Source: Niebla homalea (lineage: Eukaryota > Ascomycota > Lecanoromycetes > Lecanorales > Ramalinaceae). From it: DNA of 64,000 nt. Numbering within the stretch: the first letter of the stretch is position 1; the number at the start of each line of letters is the position of its first letter. The notes beneath the pieces are model-generated. The model had not been told where the DNA came from and made no database searches. It worked only from the letters and a program-made list of their open reading frames with translations. The stretch is taken from positions 1,054,001-1,118,000 of the forward strand of contig JAHGAU010000006.1 in assembly GCA_019925105.1 (NCBI GenBank). Direction: 5' to 3'. Positions 50,436 through 61,771 of the stretch are shown in pieces. Both the position numbers and the translations under genes were made by a program.

Positions 50436-51960
50436 AGTACTAGAACAGATGGATAAGGATGATGGTGGTTCAGGAGACTTGTGCAGTAACAACATTTTGG
50501 GGGTGAGGTTATATGATGATTTTTTAGGCGAGATCTCTGCGACGATCATCATCAGTCATCAATGTTTGCTCAACGGTTATATACCCAGCGAAATGCATTT
50601 TACTGCGTATTTGACCTTCGTGGGCGATGTGTCTTCTGTAATTGCACTACAGAATCTTCTACTGCTGCTGCTACTTTACCAGACCGCATATCCTTGCGTC
50701 AGTCGGATCGAGTAAGCAAGCCAGATTCCAACATCCGTTAAGCTATACAAGTGAAGTAGACGAGGGTAATCCAAGGATCGTGTGATCGGTTTCGAGGTGT
50801 ATGGAGATGCCCGTCGAGAACGGGTGATTGGACCGAAGAGACAAGTCTGGGTAACATGAAGGTAGACTACGCAAGAACAGGGGGCCAACCCTTGATTCTT
50901 TGAGATTATGATGGAGGAAAGCTCAGAATATACCGTGGGAAAACTTCTCGGCATGTAGTATTGCTTGTTTCCTGGGTTCCATCATTCCTGTTCCTTCAAT
51001 ACTACGACGAGTTCCTACACCACTAACGTACGGTGAGCTCTGGTGTAGAGGGCACTTACGCTGTCCCAGAACACCATTAAATCCACAAGTGCTCTCTTCA
51101 ATTCCTCGCGGAGAACGGATGTTCACGGTTGATGCGTCTCGATGACTTGGGATCACAACGCAGAGTTGACAAGGTATGTCAAAGGGGAGTGAGGGATCTC
51201 CATTACAGCCTGTCATGATAGCTTCCAGATGGAGCCCGGACTACACTGTCAGTCTGAAGGTTTGTGAGCATCAGCGTTGACTATATTCGCAACCATGGGT
51301 GCTGGTTCCATTCGTGGCTATTTCTTCGCTGAATAGTCAGCTTCCTCTTGTGAGGAAGGGCTCATCATCTCTTGTTTTGGCGAGAAGGCAGCTTGTTACT
51401 ATTGCATGCTATGAGAAGTTCAATTGTTATGGAACGGACCTCTATGAGAATGAAGTCGGCTCAGAAGGTCAAGCAGCGACTGCTATCAATCTTCATGGAC
51501 TTTAGCTCAAGCTATCTAGCAATTATATGTCTACAAAAAGATTGTCTCGAGCTATGTTGCTAAAATTGATCAAACTGCTTTGGTTTGGCAGTAGTGTGAC
51601 ACAAACTCGCTGTCCCAGCAGCTTTGGTTGTCCATTGGCGATGATGTTCTCAATGAGCCAATCCGTCCTTCAGTCCGACTGTTGATATAATCAAAGTTGA
51701 GGGATCTTCATCCCACGCGGTTGAAAAAGCCAACTAAAGACTTTGCAAACCTGAAGCCTGTCCAGAGTTTATGTGGAAAGATCGTAACGTGGAAGGATGA
51801 CTCTGTTGTAATACACGTTTGTAGCTAGTGGCGATATCTTTGGCGGCAGATTTGGCCGTCGAATGGAAGCAAATTCAGCGAGATGGAATCAGTTGCACCT
51901 TTTGAATCTGTGGATTGTCGGACAGTTGAGTCAATTTTGCTGCTGAATGCCTTGTCAAAT
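50436..51960. other. Intergenic, no gene recognised
   Basis: 1.5 kb between the transporter start and the stop of the RRM gene; both are on the minus strand. Several open stretches under 100 codons occur, with no family resemblance and no Met-started, spliced continuity that I could build. It probably contains the transporter promoter. Confidence 0.5.
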
Positions 51961-54487
51961 CTACCTCTGCGTTGCAGTGCTCATGTTACCATCTTCAGCT
52001 TGACTGGTTGCCACTGGCCATTGGTAGTTGGACACCACGGGGATTGGTGCCACATAGGGATGTTGTTCAGCCAAATTGCCATAATTCACCGCAGATGGGG
52101 ATCCGGAGAATTGTGCTGCGATAGCGTCCATGAAGCCATTTGAAAAACCCTGAGGGTTCGTAGCAGAGGTGCCTCCACTTGTTGGAGCGGGCGAATTCGG
52201 GGTCACCAGATTGGGATCGAACGAGGGGTAGTATTGGTATTGTGGATAAATGGGAGGCACAATCACTTGCGCCTGCAATGCTTGGCTCATGCCAATTGAT
52301 ATCCCTCTCTGAAAAGCGATCGACAAGTCCTGGCGGCTATGGACCACTCCTTGTCTAGGACTTCCGCTTGAGCCACGGAAGGTTCGCGGCGAATTGGAAT
52401 GTTCCTTGTGCTCCACGCGGAAAGGGAGATTTTGTGGCTCATAACGGCTTGCCTGTACTGCGAGAGCGGTAGACTGGGCGTTATCGAACTCAACAAACGC
52501 GAAGACATTGACGCCCGAAGCTTGGACGCAATTAGCAGGGTGCCTTTATCTAGCAAGATCTTGCTCACCGTTCATGATCGAAGGTTTCCTAACAATCTCC
52601 ACCTGCAACACGCGACCGTACATCTGGAACAGTTTTGTGAGATGGTCGTCGGATATTTGAGATGGCAGGCCGCCAACGAATACCGATCTAGCGTCAGCGT
52701 TCCGTCTGAGCGATGGAGGGGGAGCGAATTGCGGAGGGCTTCGGTGCTGCCAAGGAGAATGCACCGAGCTCGAAGGGCCAGGGGCAATACGTGAGTCTTC
52801 AAAACCTTTGACTTGCTCAAGGCGGTATGAGGCAGAGTCACGGAACGCCTAGAGACCATCAGGATGTTTTGGAACAAGAATTGGGATCTCGACTTACCAT
52901 TTGGGCATCTCGGCAGTCATCAAAGAAGGCAAATCGCACGAAGACCCCATCTGGCAAGCCAAACATTTCGCGCTCAGTCTGGGACGCGAACCACACCGAT
53001 TCCAACGGACCATGCCCATTCATCATCTCACGAGCTTCACCTTCGGACACAGGGCCGCCTTGTGTTTTGGACAAGTACAAGGATCCTTGATACGCGTGCG
53101 CAGAGTCAGCGATGCACGGAAGGTGAGAGGAAGCAAGTTTTGCAGTATCCTCGCAGAGGACTTACGATTCACCCGTGCCACCTCTGTCCTGCATGGTCGG
53201 CCGTTAATTAACATGCCACGACCCATCGTGATGGCACGCTGGGCGTCTTCGACATTCTGGACGTGTCAGAAACATCCTCATGGAAGCAAAAGCGTGTCAG
53301 ACTTACCGTGTACTGAGCGAAGGCGAACGGCATCTGTCGTGAATCCCTTCGGATCTTGATGTAGACATCGCCGAAGCGTTGAAAAGCCTCAGTGACAGCA
53401 TACTCCAGCTGTTCATCGGTTTCAGATTGCATGAGGCTATTATCCATTAGTACAGAGTCTGATGCACCTGCTGCACGATGAAGGACAAAGCATACTTTGC
53501 AACGAACACGCAGGCTTGCGGTGGGAAAATGGCTTGGGCAGTGTTGTTGGTAGGCGTGACGCCAACCTTATTGGGATGATAGACTAAAGTCGTGGATTTT
53601 TCTGCGATCGTTAGCTGGATTCAAGCCAAACATCGTGTCCAACGTACGAGGCACTTGAGGACGAGAAGCCTTGTCGTTGGATACAAAAGGGTCATCCTCT
53701 CGAACCTCCGTCTGGTGCACAAAGCTGCCTTGATGGCCTCCACGCCAACCTGGAGCAGATCGGATGGCTTGAGCACGACCAGACGATGGTGGCGTAGCGG
53801 TAGGCGATGGGCTTGCTGCAGCATTGCCCCCATTTGCCGGCTTCAAGGGACTCGAATGTTGAATTCCATGATTGGGTGGAACCGCATTCTGGCTGTTCGA
53901 GGGACAGTATTTAAGCTCATGGCTCGGCATGGGAGATCCTGAGATTGATTGAATTGCAGGATCAAGCTGTGCCGCTCGTAGGGAGTGGGAGATGTCCGTC
54001 GTGATGTCTGTTCAGCATGTCAACACGAGCAAGCTCCGGGGCACCGCATATTCAAGATCATTAAGGGCAATATTGGATACTCAACGCAAAAGTACCACGA
54101 AGTCCAGTCCGAACCACTTTAATGACTAACAGAAGAGCAATCACAACGAAGGAGATTTTGAACATGGTGAGATGTAGGAAGCTGATAATGGTCTTGCCGA
54201 AAATTTTCAGAGACACATGTGACCAAGTAATCAACTGACAGATAAAATCGTAATGGGGAGCACAGCTTACCGTGACAGTCAGGATTGAACGGAGTAGCGG
54301 GCATGCTGCTTTCAGCAGTCTCTCCATATGTGCTAGCTGGCGAAGGCTCGTTGAGAAAATTCGATTTGGACTTGGACGACGAAGCTACTCGTTCATTGGA
54401 GCCCAGGAAAACCTGCGTTCCTGGATACTCCTTTTTCTGGTTGCTTTTATTGGGCGTCAACGGTAAAGTAGACATCTTCCCAGACAT
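51961..54487 (-). CDS. Three-RRM RNA-binding protein, Rim4-like
   Basis: An RNA-binding protein probably related to yeast Rim4, a translational regulator of meiosis; the functional assignment is tentative. Eight exons: 54487-54271, 54007-53648, 53583-53496, 53436-53307, 53256-53166, 53085-52898, 52848-52569, 52520-51961, giving 637 aa. RRM1 is near residues 210-290 (QACVFVANLMQSETDEQLEY, then MPFAFAQYTNVEDAQRAITM). A divergent RRM-like segment is near 296-360 (SLYLSKTQGGPVSEGEAREM), and RRM3 is near 408-485 (RSVFVGGLPSQISDDHLTKL, then NVFAFVEFDNAQSTA). The N-terminus is Ser/Pro-rich and the C-terminus is rich in Tyr, Gln, Ser and Pro. The first intron is 263 nt. An alternative start is Met-5 at 54,475. 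Confidence 0.82.
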
Positions 54488-56242
54488 TGTGCCTCTCGTT
54501 CGTGAGCTTTAAGATCTGCAGAAGTGGATAAAGGAGGGTGAAAATAAGATGCTTGATGTGGATGCTAGGAAATGGCAGAGCTGGCTTTGCTCCAGAATGT
54601 GCCAAAGAGCGAGTGATGGCAATAAACCGAACCCGGATGTCGATATTGAAGAGAAGGGAGATGGATGAAATAGAACGGAAAAGGGAAGAGGGAAAAATAT
54701 TTAAGTAGTTTGTGATTCAAAGAAGCCATCCCCCTTTTGTCGAGCAGCTACGAATGGGGACTCCATCACCCACACCACGTTCCGCGCTACAAGTGGGAGA
54801 GGAAGTCCTAGTCTTGCAATGCCCAATGAAATCCTCAATGGGATATGCCCTTCATAAAGCCTTCAATTTCAGGCCAGAGCTAGTCGACGATAGTCTTGGT
54901 ACTCGTCTTAAACCGGATGGTTAGTGTGTGGGAGCAAGACCACCCAGCATGTCTGCCTTCGGACATTGCTCCACCATCATTACTTAATATACCTAAAGTC
55001 ACAATTCCATCAAAAGCACAATGAGAGAGCAAGTAGTAAGGTGGACAATTGAAGTAATCTCGTCTTCCTCCATTGACGGGTGAGTGAAGAACATTATCAA
55101 AGAGGGTAGGAAGGACCTTCAGTTGTCGTGTGTCTTTGCATGGACGGAAAGATCTTGGGATACAGTATACCAGACAGTACAGAGCATAACTTCGAAAGTC
55201 AATCGCTCTTTGGAAAGCTTTCTTCCAAGACCAAGGACGGATTGTCGTGGTGTCCGCGTGTGTGATAGCTTTTGTCAGCTATACAGACTAAAGTTTAGTG
55301 TTCTCAGGACCGTCTCCTTTGGGATCAGGAGGGTGAGTGACCCAACGCCAATGGTTGTGCTCACTTCCAGATTCTACCAGCCATTCGCGTGGTAAAGCAA
55401 GACTTGTGTTTGCATCAGTCAAAATCCGGCCCGCCAGAAGATTTTTACCGTGAAGACGTTCGATACCAATATAAGAGCCGAGTTAGTTTGCATGCGACAT
55501 ACTTGCAATGCCATTAAAATCACCTATTCTTGCTCTCGTGTAAACAGCAGCGACTGAGATTCTGTTAAATGATACGAATTGAAACGTGTCTTAAAGAATG
55601 AGCGCCCTTTGCCCATAGGAGGCGTACGAACAAGGCGCTGTGGCCGCATTCTCAGAGACCTCGAAGGAGAGCGCTTCCACACGATCTACTTGCTTCATGG
55701 CACTCATAAGCATCTGCCCGACTCCACATAATTTCACGATAGGTTAATTGCATGCATTGAAAAGGATCTAGGTCTTTCTTCAGCGAGATTGATGCGATTA
55801 AACTTTATCCCTGAAAATTGCGGTGTCCCCCGACAATTTCCGCATCTCACATGACCTTCGAAATGGAAGCTGGATTCGAGGATGAAAGGTCTGCGAGATA
55901 AAGATTGATATATGTGGTGCATTGCCGTAGGAAAACAATATTGGGACTGTTCCCAAGGTTGGTAAACCCACATGTCAGGCGCGGCCACTAAGCCGATGGA
56001 CCGAGGGCGACCTCGTTGTAGGGCACTCTTGGCGAGTTATCAGGGTACCTACAATTGATCACCGAGGCAAATCTACTCATCTCTTTACTCACACCACATC
56101 TTGGAATGACTCTGGAAAGCAATACACAACACCCGAATAATCAAAGACTCGCTCTTAGATCAGATACTTGGCTCAGGGGTCGAGGAAGCTCCTGCAATAT
56201 AGTCTCTCGACTACACAGGATCATAAGCCTAGTCCAATCAAC
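54488..56242. other. Intergenic between divergent RRM gene and cia30
   Basis: 1.75 kb of normal composition. No coding region recognised; the longest open stretch is about 100 codons with no family look. It probably contains two promoters and long 5' UTRs. Confidence 0.5.
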
Positions 56243-57021
56243 ATGCACGTTTGCTCACGCATGCTTGCCCCAGGCTTAGCAAAGCGAAGTCTTGACGAAG
56301 CCGTAAAATTTGTCCAGCTTGGTATGTTGATATCGAGAGAGTGATTTTAGACTGGTCTGCTGATTCTGTTCCTGCCAAAGCTTGGTCACAAGACGCCATC
56401 CGCGATCCCTACAAGCCATTACCTCTTCTCGATTTCACAGATGCAGATACGGTATCAGCCTGCAAAACAATGTCGGACGCTGATCTTGGCGCGTTCTCCT
56501 CCGCCAAGCTGTCGCATATGACTAGAACACCAACGGATCCGGTGCATGCCCGCTTCCACGGTTCTATATCCACAGAGCTACCGAGGAACAATCCACAAGT
56601 TCAGCGGACTGGGTACGCCGGGTGGCGTAATCGTGACAGGGGTTGGACACTGTTTGGGAAACTTCTCTGGGATCTTGAACGCTACACTTACCTCGGCTTG
56701 AGGGTCAAGTCCGATGGTAGGAAGTACTATGTGAATATCCAAACAGAGTCGATTGTATACGAGGACTTGCATCAACATCGCCTCCACACGCACACGCCAG
56801 GAGAATGGGAAACCATCTATATTGACCTGAGCGCCTTCGTCAGAACAAATTATGGAGAGATTGTTGAACCTCAATCTGAAATGATGACACAAAAGATCCG
56901 CACCATTGGTATGAGCCTGACAGATCGAGTCCCCGGTCCGTTTGACCTTGCCATCAACAAGATATGGGCATCCCCGGGTTTGCAAGACGAAGGTATTCCG
57001 CCAGACGCGAAACCATCCTGA
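56243..57021 (+). CDS. cia30: Complex I assembly factor CIA30 (NDUFAF1-like)
   Basis: CIA30 is a chaperone for membrane-arm intermediates of mitochondrial NADH dehydrogenase. The long exon 56351-57021 holds the family domain: SACKTMSDADLGAFSSAKLS, then ARFHGSISTELPRNNPQVQR, GYAGWRNRDRGWTLFGKLLW and YLGLRVKSDGRKYYVNIQTE. It ends with EWETIYIDLSAFVRTNYGEI and IGMSLTDRVPGPFDLAINKI. A first exon 56243-56321 (in-frame ATGs at 56,243 and 56,261; AKRSLDEAVKFVQL) joins it in phase, giving 249 aa. The intervening intron (56,322-56,350) would be only 29 nt, so the 5' structure is less sure than the domain. In many Pezizomycotina this gene lies next to apc5 beside the MAT locus. Confidence 0.82.
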
Positions 57022-57789
57022 AGATACCGCTCATCCGGTGATCTTCTACCCCTACCATGTCTTCTAACTCCTGAATGCGACCGGCCCAGACTTCAAGGAC
57101 AGACTCTGATATTTTTTGGGGCCGCATCCGTCATCTTGTGCATGTCCAGCTTGCTTAAGCTCGATTATGTAGCAATGCACGCTCTCAATTGAGCATGGGG
57201 CCCAGCGCAAATTCTTTGGAATTGCTTGCCAAAGGACTTCACTACTGTTCGATCACTGGTGGAGCAGCGATATTCCCTGCTTGGTTGTTGTATAAACAGC
57301 CAAAGTACCAGATGCCTACTCTCTGATGGCGAGTTACCTCCCCGAACAATATTCATGAGACTGGACTTGGGCATGTCTGCAATTCATAATGAAAAGGATG
57401 CATGCTTATTTCCCCTGCAAAGGTGGACAATCAGGAATTTCCTTAAGTAAGAGATCACGGCCCCCTTTTCCAGACATTCAAGTGTCGGGTGGAAGGTTTC
57501 CCTTAGTGCTTAGAGACCCGGGACGATACGCGGCGAGGGCCGCCTAGAACAGGTAGCGTTAGGGGGGACTGGTAACCTGATTTTAAGGGCACGCTTGAGC
57601 TACGACATGTCGACATTGAATCTACGTAACTTACCTTACGTAGGTATCATACTTCAAAGACCTTGAACCAAGAAAATCATGACCAAAATCTTTATGTCTT
57701 GGTCGAAATGTGCTCGCCTGGCGTAGCGGTGGTTTGCATAGTTTACTTGCTATTTTTCGTCCCAAATGCCGGTGATGTAAGGTAACACC
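57022..57789. other. Intergenic, apc5 promoter region
   Basis: About 770 bp between cia30 and apc5 on the same strand. It contains a CTACGTAA/TTACGTAG inverted pair. No gene seen. Confidence 0.5.
57622..57643. promoter_or_regulatory. Inverted CTACGTAA...TTACGTAG site upstream of apc5
   Basis: Two perfect 8-bp arms separated by 6 bp, each containing ACGTAA, a bZIP-type core. The site is about 150 bp upstream of the apc5 start, a normal distance for a fungal upstream element. Function is inferred from symmetry and position only. Confidence 0.35.
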
Positions 57790-60431
57790 ATGGCACGGTA
57801 TGTGACTCCCTCCAAGGTCGCTCTTCTGGCTTTGACCTCCGTCTATACCGACTCCGCGGTACCGGCTGCAGCAGCAATAGCTATTTTGTCCTTTCTCGTA
57901 TCATCTCTGCTGCCGGTGCCGCTTCAGTCGGCGGAGCTGTCGAATACTATCCTGCGAAATTCTGTAGCCGACATTGAGCTTCTCCAGCACGTTACTATTT
58001 CTCATTCTTCAGGGATCCCAGGACGCACGGTCTGGGATCTCCTTTTGAAAAAGCTATGGGCATTAGATTCCCTAGATGCCCTCCATGCATTCTTTGAGCA
58101 ACTTTCTCTCGCTCTGAAGAAGAATGCCGGCGACGATGGCACGCACGGAGATAGCGAGCGACACAATAAGCGAATCCTCCTCTCTCGAACCTCTCCCCTT
58201 GGCATATTCGTACGAAGGGCTCAACTGGAGTTCTCCAGACTTCAATTCCACGACACAGTCATTCTATGGCAGAATCTTGTAGCCTATAGATCATCGACAG
58301 CAGCGCAGTGGCGCCGACGGAACCCATCAGCTATAACGAACCCTGGGGTCAATCTGGACGGTGATCAGTCCTCCAGTATCGCCCCCGTCTCTCTGGCTTT
58401 GAAGGCGGGAGCCCGAGGGCGCGTGATCGGAAAGAGCGAAGATTACAGCACAGACGATGTTGAGAAGCTTTTAGAGATCCAGGTGAATCAAATGCAGAGT
58501 AGGTACTCCAACACAAGATATCTACCTCGTCCTTTCCTGTTAAATCTGTCATACAGAGATGGGGACTCGGCTGCCTCAGGACATAATCAGTCAGCTTCGT
58601 CTTCTTTTGACAGATGGTGCTTCCATTCCAAATCTTGGGTATTATGTCCAGTAGGGTGTCTGTGTTGAAGAAGACTTGCAAGCTACTGATTGGTGGTTAT
58701 TAGGTTTCTTGATGCATGGAAAATGGGCGACTACATCGGCTCTTTCGATGGTCTGCATCGATACTTCGATTACACGATGCACAATCGGGACCAATTGTAC
58801 TATCAATATGCTTTACTCAACCTTGCTGTCCTGCATGCAGACTTTGGAGCATACGCAGAAGCTATCGCGGCTATGCAAGAGGCTGTTTCTATAGCGCGGG
58901 AGTTCCTCGACGTGGCCTGTCTGAACTATGGCTTGAGCTGGCTTTATCATTTTGGCAAAGCGCATCCTGGCTATGTGCACAGGATCCAGCAAAAGGGCGT
59001 CCTTGGGACCGAGAAGGAGGCTCTCCACTTTCTCAAGGCCAAGGCCAAGGAGACCGCCATGTGGAGCATCTTGAGCACCACTCTTCTGAGCGAGGCTAGG
59101 CTTTACCTCAGCACCGTAAGCCTTGTGAGAGATCGGGGGGTAACAAAGATCTTGTCCTAAATGTTGACATCAATCAAGGGTGAAAGTGTTTCGTACGCGT
59201 TTGAGGCTACGCTGAGAGCCTCACATGTCTCTCTCGAAAAACGCGTCTCCAATGTTGTGGGCTCTCAGATGAGCATGCAGTCAACCCTGTTCAGCCGTCT
59301 TGGTAAGTGCTTCTTACAGTCCATCTGCAGAAGTTCCCCGAGTCGCTGAAGTATCCTGGTAGGTGTAAATTGCCAATCGTGGCTCATTGAGCAGATCTAC
59401 ATTACTTGCTACGAAACTCAGAGTTCGTCCGAAGACGTGCTACATTGCATATGTAGATGTGCACACTTGGTACAGTTTGCCGTGCCACGATCCTTGGTTT
59501 AATTTCTGCTGACAACTGCGTTTCTCCCCACAGCTTTCACGGAGGGGCCGCTGTCTGGAAGCCCTAGCACTATTAGAACAAGTTGATCAGGATATCTTGC
59601 GAACCTTGAAGTACCACCAATACTGGTCAGCACAGTGCGGCCTACTGAAGATGCGCAGATTTCTTTGCAGGTGAGCCTTACTGGCCAAGCTCTGCTACAA
59701 TTGCTGACAGCTGCCATTCCAGCGAAGATCTCAACGCAGCTGAACATATTTTGACACAACTTGCAGCAGTGAAAGACTTGAGCCATGACGTGGAATACGA
59801 TATCACCTTACAGCAAATTGATCTGCTCATTCGGAGGAAAGAGTACGCAAAGGCCATGACAATTGTCGAAACCTTGGCAGCTCAACTTAACGAAAATGAC
59901 GCCGACATCCACCAACGCGCGAAGGTCATGACGCTAAAGGCCCGCATACACGAAAGGGCAGGCACTGCGCAAAAAGGCTTGTCGCTTGCTATACGTGCTG
60001 CAACGCTAGCCCATCGGGCTCACATTCTGCCCATTCTCTGGGAAGCCATTTGTTCTCTATGTGGAGTGTTACACAGCCTTGACGAGTTTGAAGGGTCTTT
60101 GCAGATGCTGGAGAATATTATGCCGCAACTACTTGAGAATGGAGATTGCGACCTTGCCGGGCGCTCGTACTCATTGATCGCAGACGCTCAGGTTGGCTTA
60201 GCTGGAGCAGCAAGTCAGGAAACACTCCATCGCAAGGAGAAGCTTACCAGAGGACTGGAGAGCCTGGACATGGCATTTGGTGAGTTTTCAAAGCTTGAAG
60301 ATATTGGCGCGCAATGCGAGGTCTTGGCAAAGAAGGCAACGATTTTGCAGTTCAATGGCGACCGCGTGCTAGCGAACGACTGCGCCTCGCAGTATCTCGC
60401 AATTAGGAGATCTGTAACGGAAGAGATCTGA
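57790..60431 (+). CDS. apc5: Anaphase-promoting complex subunit 5 (Apc5)
   Basis: Apc5 is a TPR scaffold subunit of the anaphase-promoting complex, the ubiquitin ligase that triggers chromosome segregation. Seven exons: 57790-58498, 58557-58650, 58704-59115, 59179-59302, 59363-59469, 59534-59670, 59723-60431, giving 763 aa. It starts MARYVTPSKVALLALTSVYT. Typical blocks are SGIPGRTVWDLLLKKLWALD, SPLGIFVRRAQLEFSRLQFH, SFDGLHRYFDYTMHNRDQLY, then LNYGLSWLYHFGKAHP (about 340) and LGTEKEALHFLKAKAKETAM. The helical-repeat C-terminal part includes LALLEQVDQDILRTLKYHQY and WEAICSLCGVLHSLDEFEGS. Introns are 52-64 nt with regular GT-AG ends. It converges on cox13 with about 200 bp between stops. Confidence 0.92.
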
Positions 60432-60634
60432 ATGCGAAGAGAATAAGAGACTAGTATCATCAGACGAACTTGTTGTCCCTGGCGATGTTCATTCTGCGTA
60501 GGGCACCAAGAAACCATACTCCTCCGTATGGGGATGAGCTCGATTCGCTCCATCGTAGTTGTCTCTTGCCCATCTTCTGGCTTTTCCTGCGTAAAACTTG
60601 ATATACCCTTTGGCCATACTCTCAAGGAGATGAC

Positions 60635-61363
60635 CTAGTCCTTGTGGTGATAATTGACTTTCGGATTCCAGCTAGAATTGAGGATGAAGAATATTAGTGA
60701 CTGTCCAAAATGAGCGCCCAAGCATAGCCCTTGGGGGTATTGCGATGCTCTCGGGGAGCAGCGCGCAGCAAAGATGTTCCATGGATTTCATGCTTACAAT
60801 AAAGTCTATCGAGCAGATTCTTGTCAGTACCACAATAACCTGCGGGAGGCATGAGGCAGAGGTGATTTACCTTGTCTCCGTCACCCCACGGAAATGCCTT
60901 GGTCCTAATGTTCATGTATGGGTATTCCACCCGTTCTTCCAGAGGTGGCATATGTTCCCAATGTTCCCAGTGCTCATCCCACAGGTTCTTCGCGTTCAGA
61001 GATGCCAGCAGAATTGCAGGTACGACGACACTTTCCGCTGGTCAGCAGCGACTATTACGGGCTTGGGGTCTCGGCAGTGGGTTCTTACTAGATGCAGAGC
61101 TTCCGCCAAAGATCTAAAAACATTCAGCGTGAGTCATGGGATAGAGATAGAGTGGAGACACAATGGCAAGCCTTACCAGCGGACTGAGCGGCGTGCTGCT
61201 TGACGGCCAACCTTTCTCTGTTGAAAGCATTGTCCATGGGTCCTACGAGCTTGGGCGGCTCCGTACTTGCAAACCGACCGTGAAGGGAGCTCTGTATCAA
61301 GGGCGAGCGCAGTTGGCGAAGTGAAGACTGAGCGACACGCGCTCCAAGATGTCTGTAAGCCAT
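60635..61363 (-). CDS. cox13: Cytochrome c oxidase subunit VIa (Cox13)
   Basis: Cox13 is a small inner-membrane subunit that modulates complex IV. Exons: 61363-61177, 61113-61089, 61030-60871, 60805-60798, 60671-60635, giving 138 aa. The presequence is basic (MAYRHLGARVAQSSLRQLRS). The mature part has NRERLAVKQHAAQSADLWRK, one membrane helix (VVVPAILLASLNAKNLW), then the family core DEHWEHWEHMPPLEERVEYP and MNIRTKAFPWGDGDK. The ending is TLFWNPKVNYHHKD. That ending needs an 8-nt microexon (60,798-60,805); without the last splice, translation would stop at TLL. The Met at 61,363 starts a good presequence. The gene is divergent from apn2, 408 bp away, and belongs to the usual MAT-flanking set. 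Confidence 0.93.
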
Positions 61364-61771
61364 TGGATTGGACAGAGGCAGAGGTTCGTAATGATTAGGG
61401 AGCAACACTTTGGGTGATATGGATTGCCGGTCTCCTTCGCCTCGCGAGGTGCACTGAGCTGGGTATTTCTGGTCATAGAGCTTGTACCCGACCAGAAGGT
61501 TTGCCGAGGGGCGAAATATTCAATCTCTGGCAGAGTTTAATTTAGAAATCCTATGTCAACAAAGAAGCAAAGGACACGGATCTTTAACAAGACGGATCCT
61601 AAGAAGACCGCTATGCTGGTCGGAAGAGTAGCGCTTATAATGGGTTGATCTGTGCTCCGAGCACCCTCGGTCCATAGCTCCGTATGATGATGAAGAGATT
61701 ACGGATAATGTCTTGACTGCACTCCAGAAAACCTCTCCAATGCAGCGACGACTAGTGCGATTCATCTCATG
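61364..61771. promoter_or_regulatory. Shared cox13/apn2 promoter interval
   Basis: 408 bp between two divergent start codons, so both promoters must lie here. I see no individually convincing element. Confidence 0.45.

Noticed and set aside
50253..50456. Plus-strand open frame over the transporter 5' exons
   Set aside because: It is the antisense shadow of the first two transporter exons, which carry the family motifs on the minus strand.
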